DNA from: Pseudomonadota bacterium
Lineage (GTDB): Bacteria > Pseudomonadota > Alphaproteobacteria > Caulobacterales > Caulobacteraceae
DNA: 64,000 bases
Assembly (NCBI GenBank): GCA_963205025.1
Contig: CAUJHO010000061.1
Location: 1-64,000 of the forward strand
Direction: 5' to 3'
This document shows positions 32,049-41,197 of the stretch, piece by piece. Under the pieces are notes generated by a model. It was given only the letters and a program-made list of their open reading frames with translations. It had not been told where the DNA came from and made no database searches. A program made the position numbers and the translations under genes. Each line of letters starts with the position of its first letter. Positions within the stretch are counted from its first letter, which is position 1.

Positions 32049-32510
32049 TCAGGTCGCTTCGATCCAGTCCAGCAGGCCCTCGGCCCCGGCCCGAACCTCG
32101 GCCCAGGTGATCGCGAAGTCTTCCAGGTCGCCGGTGTAGGGATCGGCGACCGACTGGCCTTCACGGCCCCGCACATGATCCAGCAGCAGGCTGAGGCGTG
32201 CCGTGGTGTCATCGGGTACGATCTCGCGCAAGTCTCTGAGATTGCTGCGGTCCAGGGCCACGATCAGGTCGAACCGGTGAAAGTCCTCGGCCCGGACCAC
32301 CCGGCCGCGCAGGCCCGAGAGATCGACGCCGTGCGCGCGCGCCGTCGCAATCGCGCGCGGATCGGGCGGGTCTCCGACATGCCAGCCGCCGGTACCGGCA
32401 GAATCGATCGTCAGATCAATACCCCGCTGGGCCGCCGCCTGACGCAGCGCGCCCTCGGCCATCGGCGAACGACAGATGTTTCCGAGGCAGACGAAGAGGA
32501 TGGAGGTCAT
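32049..32510 (-). CDS. low-molecular-weight protein-tyrosine phosphatase
   Basis: A 153-residue phosphatase with the signature C8-x5-R14 in [18 protein letters not shown] and the general-acid Asp in VADPYTGD. The start [15 protein letters not shown] is fixed by the family and by the ATGA overlap with the mutL stop. [18 protein letters not shown] is the second conserved loop. Eukaryote-like members (YfkJ/YwlE type) dephosphorylate Tyr or Arg residues; whether it acts with a tyrosine kinase is unknown. Coupling to mutL is probably only transcriptional. Confidence 0.92.
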   Translation of the reverse strand: MTSILFVCLGNICRSPMAEGALRQAAAQRGIDLTIDSAGTGGWHVGDPPDPRAIATARAHGVDLSGLRGRVVRAEDFHRFDLIVALDRSNLRDLREIVPDDTTARLSLLLDHVRGREGQSVADPYTGDLEDFAITWAEVRAGAEGLLDWIEAT

Positions 32511-34333
32511 CGCCGTCCGAACAGCCGTTCGATGTCCGACAGCTTCAGCTCCACATAGGTCGGTCGACCGTGGTTGCACTGGCCCGAGTGGGGCGTCGCC
32601 TCCATCTGGCGCAGCAGGGCGTTCATCTCATCGGCGGTCAGCCGCCGACCCGCCCGGATCGAGCCGTGGCAGGCCATGGTCGAACAGACCTCGGCCAGCC
32701 GTTCCCTGAGCGCCAGGGTCTGGCCTGTTTCGGCCAGATCATCGGCGATGTCGCGGACCAGACCCTCGACATCGGCATCCCCCAGAAGGGCCGGCGTCTC
32801 ACGCACCAGGATCGCGCCCGGCCCGAACGCTTCCAGCACCAGGCCCAGCTCGGCCAGATCCTCGGCGACGGCGGCAACGCGCTCGGCCTCGGCCGGTTCA
32901 AGCTGAACGACCGCGGGCACCAGCAGGGCCTGGCGCGCGACGCCGCCTTCGGACATCTGGGCCTTCATGCGCTCATAGACGAGGCGTTCGTGCGCCGCGT
33001 GCTGATCGACCACGACCATGCCGTCGCGGGTCTGGGCCACGATATAGGTCTCGTGCAGTTGCGCCCGCGCCGCCCCCAGCGGCCGGTCCAGCAGGTCAGG
33101 AGCCGCCGGCGTCATGGCCATGACCTCGGCCAGGCCAGGCCCCGGTTCGACGCGGGCCGAGACCTCCGACAGGCCCGGGATCACCGGGGCGGGTGCCGGC
33201 GCGGTAAAGGGGCTGGTCCAGGCACCGGGCTGATAGGCCGCCGGGCCGGGTCGCCAGCCGCCGGATCCACCCTGGAAGGCGGACAGGGCCTGGTCCGCCA
33301 CCGTCGTCGAGGCCCGGTGGCCAGCCCCGGCCAGGGCGTGCTTCAGGGCCCCCACGATCAGGCCGCGCGCCAGGGCCGGATCGCGGAACCGGACCTCGGC
33401 CTTGGCCGGATGGACATTGACGTCCACCTGGGTCGGTTCCAGGTCGATGAACAGCACCGCCGCCGGATGACGATCCCGCGCCAGGAAGTCGGCATAGGCA
33501 CCGCGCAAGGCCCCCTGCAGCAGGCGATCGCGCACCGGTCGTCCGTTCACGAACAGATACTGATGCGCCGCGTTGCCGCGCGAATAGGTCGGCAAACCGG
33601 CATAGCCCGACAGCCGGTACCCGTCGCGGCTCTGATCGATCAGAAGCGCGTTCTCGCCAAAGGCATCGCCCAGGATCGCCGCCAGCCGCCGCAGCCGGCC
33701 TTCATCGCCTGGGTGTTCAGCCTCCAGCCTCAGAACCGGCCGGCCGTCCAGGGTCAGGACGAAGGCAACCTCGGCGTGGGCCATGGCCTGGCGCTTGATT
33801 TCCTCCGAGATCGCCATGGCCTCGGCACGCTCGGACTTCATGAATTTCAGGCGCGCCGGCGTGGCGTAGAACAGGTCACGCACCTCGACCCGCGTGCCAT
33901 GGTCACCGGCGAAGGCCGCCGGCCCGACGCCCGAAACGGCACCGGCCTCAACCGCGATCGAATGCGCCGGAGAACCCTTCGTCCGTGTACTGATTGTCAG
34001 CCGCGCAACAGAGCCGATGGAGGGCAGGGCTTCGCCGCGAAAGCCGAGCGTATGAATGTTCAGCAGATCGACATCGCCCGCATCATCGACCTCCAGCTTG
34101 GACGTCGCGTGTCGTTCGACCGCCAGCGGCAGTTCGTCAGCCGTCATGCCACGCCCGTCATCAACGACCAGGATGCGGCTCAAACCGCCACCGTCGGCCT
34201 GGACCTCGATGCGGTGTGCACCGGCGTCGATGGCATTTTCGACCAGTTCCTTGATGGCGCTGGCAGGCCGCTCGACCACCTCACCGGCGGCGATGCGATT
34301 GACGACCTCACTGGGGAGACGACGGATGGGCAT
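32507..34333 (-). CDS. mutL: DNA mismatch repair protein MutL
   Basis: A 608-residue GHKL ATPase that links MutS mismatch recognition to strand excision. N-terminal ATP motifs: [26 protein letters not shown] and FRGEALPSI. The C-terminal domain carries the nuclease motif [12 protein letters not shown] (D443-E454 region) plus ACHGSIRAG and GQCNHGRPT, so this is the endonuclease-type MutL found in bacteria without MutH. A Pro/Ala-rich linker (about residues 330-420) joins the two. Overlaps the phosphatase gene by ATGA. Confidence 0.96.
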   Translation of the reverse strand: MPIRRLPSEVVNRIAAGEVVERPASAIKELVENAIDAGAHRIEVQADGGGLSRILVVDDGRGMTADELPLAVERHATSKLEVDDAGDVDLLNIHTLGFRGEALPSIGSVARLTISTRTKGSPAHSIAVEAGAVSGVGPAAFAGDHGTRVEVRDLFYATPARLKFMKSERAEAMAISEEIKRQAMAHAEVAFVLTLDGRPVLRLEAEHPGDEGRLRRLAAILGDAFGENALLIDQSRDGYRLSGYAGLPTYSRGNAAHQYLFVNGRPVRDRLLQGALRGAYADFLARDRHPAAVLFIDLEPTQVDVNVHPAKAEVRFRDPALARGLIVGALKHALAGAGHRASTTVADQALSAFQGGSGGWRPGPAAYQPGAWTSPFTAPAPAPVIPGLSEVSARVEPGPGLAEVMAMTPAAPDLLDRPLGAARAQLHETYIVAQTRDGMVVVDQHAAHERLVYERMKAQMSEGGVARQALLVPAVVQLEPAEAERVAAVAEDLAELGLVLEAFGPGAILVRETPALLGDADVEGLVRDIADDLAETGQTLALRERLAEVCSTMACHGSIRAGRRLTADEMNALLRQMEATPHSGQCNHGRPTYVELKLSDIERLFGRR

Positions 34334-34396
34334 GAATCGGATGTTAGCCGTTCAGCGCGCTGACGACATCATCCCCGGCAAACGGCCCGTCGGGGT

Positions 34397-34948
34397 TCAG
34401 AGGCCCGGCAGCTTGAAGCCTTCGCCTTCGCGCTGGATGACGATGGCCTGACCGCCAGTCAGGGCCTGCAGACGCTCCTGTTCGCGGGCCGGGTCAATCA
34501 CCAGATTGCCGGCCGTCGTCGAGGCGGTCTGGCTGGCGGGATCGTCGCTGCGCCAGAACATCAGGCGCTGGGCCCAGCTCTCATCCTTGTGGGCCAGGTC
34601 GCCGAACTCGTCGTCGATCACAAAGCGCGCCAGGGGATCGGCCTGATCGGCACCGGCGGCATCGACCAAGGACTGTTCGGCCGACGACCGCACTGCACCC
34701 TCGCGCGCGCCGAGCAGGATTTCGCGCGCGGTCGAGGACGGATCCAGTTCCTGCGGGCGCGGCTCACCCGGCGTCGGCGGACGCAGCGCATAGTCCGGCG
34801 GTACGGTCAGGGGCGCGATCGAAACCACCCGGAACTCGTCGGGCGTAACCCGGGTCATGCCGGCCGCGCCCCGCAGGGTGTTGCAGGCGGACAGGCCGAC
34901 CAGGGCCGTGCCGGCTAGGATCAATACGGCGACGCGCGAACCACGCAT
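34397..34948 (-). CDS. DUF3035 lipoprotein
   Basis: A 183-residue lipoprotein: signal MRGSRVAVLILAGTALVGLS followed by the lipobox cysteine (LSAC, residue 22). The conserved block PDEFRVVSIAPLTVPPDYAL RPPTPGEPRPQEL is the DUF3035 signature. No function is established, but the gene regularly follows lspA in alphaproteobacteria, as here (53-base gap), which suggests a link to lipoprotein or envelope maintenance. Confidence 0.82.
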   Translation of the reverse strand: MRGSRVAVLILAGTALVGLSACNTLRGAAGMTRVTPDEFRVVSIAPLTVPPDYALRPPTPGEPRPQELDPSSTAREILLGAREGAVRSSAEQSLVDAAGADQADPLARFVIDDEFGDLAHKDESWAQRLMFWRSDDPASQTASTTAGNLVIDPAREQERLQALTGGQAIVIQREGEGFKLPGL

Positions 34949-35001
34949 GGAAAACTCCGGTCATGTCGCCCGAGGCCGGGCCGACGTCTTCAGACAGACG
35001 G

Positions 35002-35514
35002 TTACTCTGTTTGGCTCTCTGAGCCAACAGGCTGAGGCGAACGCTCGCTCAGGAAACTGTCGAGAATAAGGAGGCCGACCCCAACCGAGATGGCCGCGTC
35101 GGCGATGTTGAAGATCCAGGGGAAACCAAGGCCGGAGAAGTCGAGAAAATCCACGACGGCCCCGATGAAGATGCGGTCGATGACATTGCCCAGCGCGCCC
35201 CCGATGATCAGGCCGACAGCGACGGCAAACAGACGGCGCGGCGCACGCCACGCCCACCAGATCATGGCTCCCGCCACGATCAGGGAGAAAGCCGCCAGCA
35301 CCCAGCGCGCCTCACCGCCCGAGAACATCCCGAAGCTGACACCGGTATTCAGGGTGAAGGTCAGATCGAAAATGCGGCTGATCTCGATGGTCTGACCCAG
35401 GCTCATGCCCAGCCCGTTCAGGATCCACGACTTGCTGAGCTGATCCAGAACGATCGCCGCCACGGCCACGCCATAGGCCAGAAGCGTCGTCTTTCTCGGG
35501 GGCAACAAGGCCAT
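35002..35514 (-). CDS. lspA: lipoprotein signal peptidase (signal peptidase II)
   Basis: Four-helix inner-membrane aspartyl protease that removes signal peptides of diacylated prolipoproteins. The 170 residues contain TLNTGVSFGMF, the catalytic Asp in GGALGNVIDRIFIGAVVDFL DF and the second Asp in FNIADAAISVGV. Length and helix layout are normal. In many relatives ileS lies directly upstream; here the upstream neighbour is a divergent SDR gene. Confidence 0.95.
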   Translation of the reverse strand: MALLPPRKTTLLAYGVAVAAIVLDQLSKSWILNGLGMSLGQTIEISRIFDLTFTLNTGVSFGMFSGGEARWVLAAFSLIVAGAMIWWAWRAPRRLFAVAVGLIIGGALGNVIDRIFIGAVVDFLDFSGLGFPWIFNIADAAISVGVGLLILDSFLSERSPQPVGSESQTE

Positions 35515-35613
35515 GGGGTCTCCGTTGGATCAGGGCAGCCAGCCGGTTAAGGCCAATCGGCGCGAAAGGCAAAGGGTTGGCACCTTCGAAGCGAACGCGA
35601 TAAGCCCCCTGGC

Positions 35614-36363
35614 ATGGTTTCTTCGCCGTTTGATCTGACCGGACGGGTTGCCCTGGTGACCGGGGCCGGGCGCGGGCTCGGCAAGGAAATCGCCGTGGCC
35701 CTGGCTGCGGCCGGCGCGGATGTGCGTCTGGGCGGCCGGACGGTGGCCCCCCTGGAGGCCGCCGCCGCCGAGATTCAGGCCGAAGGTGGCACGGCCCAGC
35801 CCTGGCCCTTCGATCTGGCCGATGAAGGGGCCACTCGCGCCGCCGTTCAGAGGCTGGAGCGGCTGGATATTCTGGTGAATGCGGTGGGTATGCGCGATCG
35901 CCGCCCGCTGGCCGAGTTCGACATGGCGTCGGTGCGCAAGATGATCGAGGTCAATCTGATCTCGGCCTTCCTGATCAGCCGCGAAGCCGCCGCCCGCATG
36001 GGGCCGGGGGGCCGGGTCATCAACCTGACCTCGATCGCCGGACCCATCGCGCGCGCCGGCGACGCCGCCTACACCATGGCCAAGGGCGGACTGGATGCCC
36101 TGACGCGCGGGCTGGCGGCCGAACTCGGCCCCCGGGGCGTGTCGGTCAACGCCATTGCGCCCGGCTATTTCCGAACCGAGGCCAATGCCGGCTACGCCGC
36201 AGACCCCGAGGTCGCCGCCTGGCTGGAACGGCGCACGGCCATGGGACGCTGGGGTGAACCCCACGAAATCGCCGGAGCCGCCGTCTTTCTGGCGTCAGAT
36301 GCCGCCAGCTATGTCACCGGCCATGTCCTGGTCGTCGACGGCGGCTACCTCAGCCACTTCTGA
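35614..36363 (+). CDS. SDR family oxidoreductase
   Basis: Classical short-chain dehydrogenase, 249 residues. NAD(P) loop TGAGRGLGKEIA, NNAG-equivalent NAVGMRD (altered first Asn-Ala-Val-Gly), catalytic Ser in INLTSIAG, and Y-x3-K in AAYTMAKGG. The C-terminus has the usual PGYFRTEAN and VTGHVLVVDGGYLSHF. GRT after the second strand suggests NADPH preference. It resembles 3-oxoacyl-ACP and gluconate 5-dehydrogenase groups; substrate uncertain. Its end overlaps the convergent panC by 19 bases. Confidence 0.85.
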   Translation: MVSSPFDLTGRVALVTGAGRGLGKEIAVALAAAGADVRLGGRTVAPLEAAAAEIQAEGGTAQPWPFDLADEGATRAAVQRLERLDILVNAVGMRDRRPLAEFDMASVRKMIEVNLISAFLISREAAARMGPGGRVINLTSIAGPIARAGDAAYTMAKGGLDALTRGLAAELGPRGVSVNAIAPGYFRTEANAGYAADPEVAAWLERRTAMGRWGEPHEIAGAAVFLASDAASYVTGHVLVVDGGYLSHF

Positions 36364-37202
36364 CGGGCCTCGCCCAACAGCAGATTATCGATCAGGCGGG
36401 TCTGGCCGATACGAACCGCCAGGGACGCCACCGCACCACGCTCATCCACCGTATCCAGCTCGGCCAGGGTGTCGGGATCAGCGATGGAGACATAGTCGGG
36501 CCGGGCCAGAGGTTCGGCCTCCAGCTCGGCCTGCATCAGGCCGCGCAGAAGCTCGGCTGAGCGGTAGCCGGCGTCAAAACCGGCCTGTGCCGCACGCAGC
36601 GCCCGGATCAGACACAGCGCCGCCACCCGCTCGTCGGCGGCCAGATAGACATTGCGGCTGGACATGGCCAGGCTGTCCGGCTCGCGCACCGTCTCGCCGA
36701 CGATGATCTCGACCGGGAAATCCAGGTCGCGCGTCATCCGCCTGAGCACCGCGCACTGCTGGGCGTCCTTCTGACCGAACCAGGCGGCGTCGGGCTGGAC
36801 CAGGTTGAACAGCTTGGCCACGACGGTCGCCACGCCCGAAAAATGGCCTGGCCGCACCGCCCCTTCGAGCGGGGCCGTTACCCCGTCGACCTCGATCCGG
36901 CTGGCGAATCCATCGGGGTAGATGTCGGCCTCCGACGGGGTGAAAACCAGGTCACAGCCGGCCTCTTCCAGCAGCCGCAGATCGCGCTCCAGGTCGCGCG
37001 GATACCGGGCCAGGTCATCGGTCGGGGCAAACTGGGTCGGATTGACGAAGATCGAACAGGCCGCCGCCCCCATCCGGGCCTTGGCCGCGCGCACCAGCGA
37101 CAGATGCCCTTCGTGCAGGAAGCCCATGGTCGGGACGAAGCCGAGCCGGGGAAAATCGCGCCGCGCGGTTCTGAGCTCGGCGACCGTCGAGACAACCCTC
37201 AT
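36345..37202 (-). CDS. panC: pantothenate synthetase
   Basis: Condenses pantoate and beta-alanine with ATP to pantothenate. The 285 residues begin MRVVSTVAELRTARRDFP and contain the ATP motif PTMGFLHEGHLSLVRAAK (HxGH), the pantoate site NPTQFAPTDDLARYPR, and GQKDAQQCAVLRRM with the KMSKS-like SSRN. Length is normal. The start overlaps the panB stop by ATGA, and panD lies divergently beyond panB, so the branch to pantothenate is complete here apart from panE/ketopantoate reductase. Confidence 0.95.
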   Translation of the reverse strand: MRVVSTVAELRTARRDFPRLGFVPTMGFLHEGHLSLVRAAKARMGAAACSIFVNPTQFAPTDDLARYPRDLERDLRLLEEAGCDLVFTPSEADIYPDGFASRIEVDGVTAPLEGAVRPGHFSGVATVVAKLFNLVQPDAAWFGQKDAQQCAVLRRMTRDLDFPVEIIVGETVREPDSLAMSSRNVYLAADERVAALCLIRALRAAQAGFDAGYRSAELLRGLMQAELEAEPLARPDYVSIADPDTLAELDTVDERGAVASLAVRIGQTRLIDNLLLGEARQKWLR

Positions 37203-38047
37203 CCGCCGCGCCCGTAGATGGAGCCCAGGGCCTCATCGAGCGCGCCATCTTCCATCTTGCGCGACGACTGGGCGTCGGTCGGGAAGCTGCCGGCCTCGAC
37301 CTCGCCGACATAGGCCGCCACCGCCTCGCGCATGGCCTGGCCGATCTCGGCAAAGCGTCTGGCATGGCGCGGCGAACGCCCGTCGAACAGGCCCAGGAGG
37401 TCGTGCCAAACCTGGACCTGGGCATCACATTCGGGGCCGGCCCCGATGCCAATGACCGGGATGGTCAGGCGGCGCGACACCTCTGCCGCCAGCTGGGCCG
37501 GCACCAGTTCCAGCACCAGGGCAAAGGCTCCGGCGGCCTGCAAGGCCTCGGCATCGGCGATCAGCCGACGCGCGCCCTCGGCATCCTTGGCCTGAACCTT
37601 CAGGCCGATGGTTCCGGCCGATTGCGGGGTGAATCCCAGATGCCCCATCACCGGAATGCCCAGCTCGACCAGGCGGCGCACGATGGCAACCACGGCCCCG
37701 CCGCCCTCCAGCTTGACGGCCCCGGCCCCACCTTCGCTGAGCATGCGACCGGCGCTGGCGATGGCGGTGGCGTCGTCGCGGAAGGACAGGAACGGCATGT
37801 CGGCCACCACGAGCGCGGCCTGGGTGCCGCGCACCACCGATTGGCTGGCGCGTACAATGTCGTCGACCGTGACCGAAAGGGTGTCGCCGCGCCCATGTAC
37901 GACATTGCCCATGGAATCGCCGACCAGCAGCACCGGCACGCCGGCCGCCTCGGCAATCAGGGCCGACGAATAGTCATAGGCCGTCAGCATGGCCCAGCGG
38001 CGACCCTCGGCCTTCAGGCGGGCCAGGTCGAAGGGGGTTGTACGCAT
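37199..38047 (-). CDS. panB: 3-methyl-2-oxobutanoate hydroxymethyltransferase
   Basis: First enzyme of the pantoate branch: transfers a hydroxymethyl group from methylene-tetrahydrofolate to 2-oxoisovalerate. The TIM-barrel protein of 282 residues has MLTAYDYSSA, VLLVGDSMGNVVHGRGDTLS (metal-binding Asp), DMPFLSF, KLEGG, MGHLGFTPQSAG and VIGIGAGPECDAQVQVWHDL. GGAGGA lies eight bases before the ATG. It is divergent from panD across a 137-base gap. Confidence 0.95.
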   Translation of the reverse strand: MRTTPFDLARLKAEGRRWAMLTAYDYSSALIAEAAGVPVLLVGDSMGNVVHGRGDTLSVTVDDIVRASQSVVRGTQAALVVADMPFLSFRDDATAIASAGRMLSEGGAGAVKLEGGGAVVAIVRRLVELGIPVMGHLGFTPQSAGTIGLKVQAKDAEGARRLIADAEALQAAGAFALVLELVPAQLAAEVSRRLTIPVIGIGAGPECDAQVQVWHDLLGLFDGRSPRHARRFAEIGQAMREAVAAYVGEVEAGSFPTDAQSSRKMEDGALDEALGSIYGRGG

Positions 38048-38184
38048 CGTCTATCCTCCGGGGGAGCGGGGTTGTGCACTATGGCACGGCCCATCCGCCT
38101 TCGCACCCGCACAAGAAATCAGGGGACATTTTGCAGGGCTTCCGCTAGGAACCGCGCCCTTCGCCCCCCATATCCCGACCCGAC

Positions 38185-38631
38185 ATGAGCAAGATCCGCG
38201 TCCTTCGCGCCAAACTTCACGGCATGACCGTGACCGGGGCCGACCTGCACTATCAGGGCTCGATCACCCTGGACCCGCTGCTGTGTCAGCAAGCCGGCAT
38301 CTATCCGATGGAATTCGTCGAGATCTGGAACAAGAACTCCGGCGCGCGCATCGAAACCTATGTCATCCACGGCGAGCCGGGCTCGGGCTGCTGCGTGCTG
38401 AACGGGGCGGCGGCACGCACCTGTCAGAAGGGCGATGAGGTCATCATCGCGGCCTCGACCTTCGTCGAGCCGGGCGACCTGTATCAGCTCAAGCCCAAGG
38501 TGCTGGTGTTCGGACCCGGCAATGTGGTGCGCCAGAAGATCACCTATGAGGTCGGCCAGACCCCCGAGCTCGATTTCGAGTTCCGCATGCGTGACACCGA
38601 CACCGGCGAACGCCTGACGCCGGGAATGTGA
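38185..38631 (+). CDS. panD: aspartate 1-decarboxylase proenzyme
   Basis: Pyruvoyl-dependent enzyme making beta-alanine from aspartate. The proenzyme self-cleaves at Gly25-Ser26 in [12 protein letters not shown], and the Ser becomes the pyruvoyl group. [20 protein letters not shown] and [17 protein letters not shown] are conserved. The 148-residue length is about 20 longer than the E. coli enzyme because of a C-terminal tail after residue 125. It faces away from panB and converges on kdsD. Confidence 0.95.
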   Translation: MSKIRVLRAKLHGMTVTGADLHYQGSITLDPLLCQQAGIYPMEFVEIWNKNSGARIETYVIHGEPGSGCCVLNGAAARTCQKGDEVIIAASTFVEPGDLYQLKPKVLVFGPGNVVRQKITYEVGQTPELDFEFRMRDTDTGERLTPGM

Positions 38632-38633
38632 AT

Positions 38634-39584
38634 CTAGATCACGCCCGCCCTTAGCAGGTCATGGACGTGCAGGATGCCGACCGGCTTGCCGGCGTCGACC
38701 ACGAACAGGACCGTGATCCGGGAATCGTTCATCAGCTTGAGCGCCTCGGCCGCCAAGGTCTGGCCCTGAATAGTACGCGGGGCGCGGGTCATGACCGCGC
38801 CGGCGGTATGGCTCATCAGCCCATCCATATGGCGGCGCAGATCGCCGTCGGTGATCATCCCGACCAAAGCGCCATCCGCGTCAACCACGGCGACTGAGCC
38901 AAAGCGTTTCTCGCTCATGATCAGCAGGGCATCCTGCATGGGCGCGTCCTGGTGAATCAGGGGCAGTTCGTCGGCCCCATGCATCAGGTCGCCAACGGTT
39001 CTGAGCATCGCCCCCAGCTTGCCGCCGGGGTGGAAGACGCGAAAGTCCTGGGCCGTGAAGCCGGCGCGTTCCAGCAGGGCCACGGCCAGGGCATCACCCA
39101 GGGCGATCTGGAGCGTGGTCGAGGTCGTCGGCGCATCGACCTGTCCGGTGGCTTCGGGCGCGTCCGGCAGCAGCAATAGAATGTCGGACTGACGGCCCAG
39201 GGCGCTGTCGGCCCGTGCCGTCATGCCGATCAGGGGCGCGCCAAAGCGCTTGGCATAGGCGATGACATCCGCCAGCTCGCGCGTCTCACCCGATTTCGAC
39301 AGGGCCAGCACGGCGTCGTCCGGGCCGATCATGCCGAGATCCCCGTGACTGGCCTCGGTGGCATGGACGAACATGGCCGGTCGCCCGGTCGAGGCCAGGG
39401 TGGCGGCGATTTTTCGCGCGACGTGGCCGGACTTGCCGACACCGGTACAGATGACCCGTCCCGACAGGCCCGCGAGGGTTTCGACCGCGCGGGCGAAGGG
39501 CTCGCCCAGCCCCTCGGCCATGGCGATCAGAGCCTCGGCTTCGGTCCTCAGGACCCTCTGGCCGACCTCGATGGCTGCGGTCAT
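38634..39584 (-). CDS. kdsD: arabinose-5-phosphate isomerase, KpsF/GutQ family
   Basis: Interconverts ribulose 5-phosphate and arabinose 5-phosphate, the first step to the LPS sugar Kdo. The 316 residues have a SIS domain (ICTGVGKSGHVARKIAATLA, HGDLGMI, LSKSGETREL) and two C-terminal CBS domains (VGDLMHGADELPLI, VGMITDGDLRRHMDGL). The start MTAAIEVGQRVLRTEAEAL overlaps the stop of a 43-codon gene upstream by ATGA. No lptC or other Kdo genes are adjacent. Confidence 0.9.
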   Translation of the reverse strand: MTAAIEVGQRVLRTEAEALIAMAEGLGEPFARAVETLAGLSGRVICTGVGKSGHVARKIAATLASTGRPAMFVHATEASHGDLGMIGPDDAVLALSKSGETRELADVIAYAKRFGAPLIGMTARADSALGRQSDILLLLPDAPEATGQVDAPTTSTTLQIALGDALAVALLERAGFTAQDFRVFHPGGKLGAMLRTVGDLMHGADELPLIHQDAPMQDALLIMSEKRFGSVAVVDADGALVGMITDGDLRRHMDGLMSHTAGAVMTRAPRTIQGQTLAAEALKLMNDSRITVLFVVDAGKPVGILHVHDLLRAGVI

Positions 39585-39712
39585 TGCGCGGCCTCGGCGG
39601 CCGGGACCAGATTGCCGGGCGCACGACCGGGCCGTTGCGGCCACATCACCGCGGTGGCGATCAGGGCGACAGCGATCGCCGCTGCCAGGGCATAGAAGAG
39701 CCGATCGGACAT
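39581..39712 (-). CDS. 43-residue single-helix membrane protein
   Basis: Reads MSDRLFYALAAAIAVALIAT then AVMWPQRPGRAPGN and ends AEAAQ. One transmembrane helix at residues 5-24 with a positive, proline-rich outer tail. Its TGA overlaps the kdsD ATG (ATGA), so it is likely the first gene of that transcript. The ribosome-binding site is weak. No family recognised; the sound hydrophobic profile and the overlap are the support. Confidence 0.55.
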   Translation of the reverse strand: MSDRLFYALAAAIAVALIATAVMWPQRPGRAPGNLVPAAEAAQ

Positions 39713-39756
39713 AGGGGCGCTATAGCGCGCGCCGCGCCGCGCGTCCAAGCCGACGC

Positions 39757-39783
39757 TTGACGCGCCGCAACATGGGGCCTAGC
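39757..39783 (+). promoter_or_regulatory. probable housekeeping promoter of gpmA
   Basis: TTGACGC at 39757-39763 is a perfect match to the Caulobacter sigma-73 -35 element; CCTAGC at 39778-39783 resembles the -10 (GCTANAWC) after 14 bases. It would start transcription some 25 bases before the gpmA ATG. Confidence 0.5.
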
Positions 39784-39815
39784 CCCGTCCCAACTGACAC
39801 GAATTCGGAGCCGGG

Positions 39816-40529
39816 ATGCCGATCCTGATCCTACTGCGCCACGGCCAGAGCCAGTGGAACCTCGAAAATCGCTTCACGGGATGGGTCGACGTCGATCTGA
39901 CCGAAACCGGCGAATCCCAGGCCAAGAAGGGCGGTCAGTTGATCGCCGCCGAAGGTCTGGAAATCGACGAGGCCTTCACCTCGGTCCAGACCCGCGCCAT
40001 TCGCACCAACAATCTGGCGCTGGATGCGGCCGGCCAGAGCTGGGTGCCGGTGACCAAGAGCTGGCGTCTGAACGAGCGCCACTACGGAGCCCTGACCGGC
40101 CTGGACAAGGCCGAGACCATGGCCAAGCATGGCGAGGACCAGGTCAAGATCTGGCGGCGCAGCTATGACATTCCGCCGCCGCCGCTGGCCGCCGGGTCCG
40201 AGTACGACCTGTCGTCGGATCGCCGCTATCGCGGCGCTTCGGTACCGGCCACCGAGAGCCTGAAGATCACCCTGGAGCGGGTCCTGCCCTATTGGGAAGC
40301 CGCCATTGCGCCGCGCCTGGACGAGGGCCGGAACCTGATGGTCGCCGCCCACGGCAACTCCCTGCGCGCCATCGTCAAACACCTGTTCGACGTCTCCGAC
40401 ACCGAAATCGTCCATGTCGAGATCCCGACCGGAAATCCGCTGGTGATCGAGCTGAACGACCGGCTCAAGCCGGTGTCGGCCCGCTATCTCGATCAGGAGC
40501 GGGCCACAGCCCTGCCGGCGATCCCATGA
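39816..40529 (+). CDS. gpmA: 2,3-bisphosphoglycerate-dependent phosphoglycerate mutase
   Basis: Glycolytic enzyme interconverting 3- and 2-phosphoglycerate. The 237 residues begin [20 protein letters not shown] with the phosphohistidine in [36 protein letters not shown] and the second His in [15 protein letters not shown] are all as in GpmA. Length is normal, so this is a true mutase rather than a broad phosphatase. Its TGA overlaps the start of the RibD-like deaminase gene. Confidence 0.94.
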   Translation: MPILILLRHGQSQWNLENRFTGWVDVDLTETGESQAKKGGQLIAAEGLEIDEAFTSVQTRAIRTNNLALDAAGQSWVPVTKSWRLNERHYGALTGLDKAETMAKHGEDQVKIWRRSYDIPPPPLAAGSEYDLSSDRRYRGASVPATESLKITLERVLPYWEAAIAPRLDEGRNLMVAAHGNSLRAIVKHLFDVSDTEIVHVEIPTGNPLVIELNDRLKPVSARYLDQERATALPAIP

Positions 40530-41149
40530 GCCAGGACCCGACCTTCATGGCGCGCGCCATCGAACTGGCCACCGCGCAACTGGGCCAGACGGCCCCGAAC
40601 CCCCCGGTCGGCTGTGTTCTCGTCAAGGACGGACAGGTCCTGGCTGAGGGCGCGACCGCCAACGGCGGCCGACCGCACGCCGAGGAACAGGCCCTGCCTC
40701 TGGCGGGCGACGACGCCCGGGGGGCCACGGCCTATGTCACCATGGAGCCGTGTGGTGCGCGCTCGTCGGGCCGGGCCTCCTGCGCCCAACGCCTGATCGA
40801 CGCCGGGGTGACGCGCGTTGTGATCGCCTCGGAGGACCCCTCACCCTTCGCCGCCGGGCGCGGGGTCGAACGCCTGAAGGCGGCCGGACTGGACGTCGAG
40901 ATCGGCCTGATGGCCGAGGACGCCGCCGTTCTGGCCGAAGGTTATCTGAACCGGCTCAAGACGGGCCGTCCCATGGTTCGGATCAGTGCCGACGGCGTCG
41001 GGTTCGATGCCCGGTTTGCCGCCGCGCCGAGCGCCGACCTCGAGGCCGAGCTGAGGCGGCTGGGCGAGGCCGGCTACATGCGGGTGTGGGTGCCCGAAGG
41101 GGCCCTGGCCGAGGCCCTCGCGGCCGAGGGCCTGCTGGCACGCGATTAA
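40526..41149 (+). CDS. RibD-like deaminase domain protein, reductase domain missing
   Basis: A 207-residue protein starting within ATGA at the gpmA stop. It has the cytidine-deaminase-type fold of Rib[21 protein letters not shown], zinc motif HAEEQAL and [20 protein letters not shown], then [19 protein letters not shown]. RibD proper is about 360 residues with a C-terminal reductase; here only about 55 residues follow the deaminase, so it can at most do the deamination step of riboflavin synthesis. The PCSHHG-type loop is changed to PCGARSSG although both cysteines remain. It may be a specialised paralogue. Confidence 0.78.
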   Translation: MSQDPTFMARAIELATAQLGQTAPNPPVGCVLVKDGQVLAEGATANGGRPHAEEQALPLAGDDARGATAYVTMEPCGARSSGRASCAQRLIDAGVTRVVIASEDPSPFAAGRGVERLKAAGLDVEIGLMAEDAAVLAEGYLNRLKTGRPMVRISADGVGFDARFAAAPSADLEAELRRLGEAGYMRVWVPEGALAEALAAEGLLARD

Positions 41150-41172
41150 CTGCAATAGCGAAAGTTCCTTAA

Positions 41173-41195
41173 CCGCTGAATGCTAGCTTCAGCGG
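41173..41195. promoter_or_regulatory. perfect palindrome over the start region of the first pentapeptide gene
   Basis: CCGCTGAA-TGCTAGC-TTCAGCGG: an 8-base perfect inverted repeat ending two bases before ATG 41198. The loop GCTAGC resembles a -10 element, and no Shine-Dalgarno sequence is visible between hairpin and ATG. It could be an operator over a promoter giving a near-leaderless mRNA, or an mRNA hairpin limiting initiation. Confidence 0.5.
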
Positions 41196-41197
41196 CC

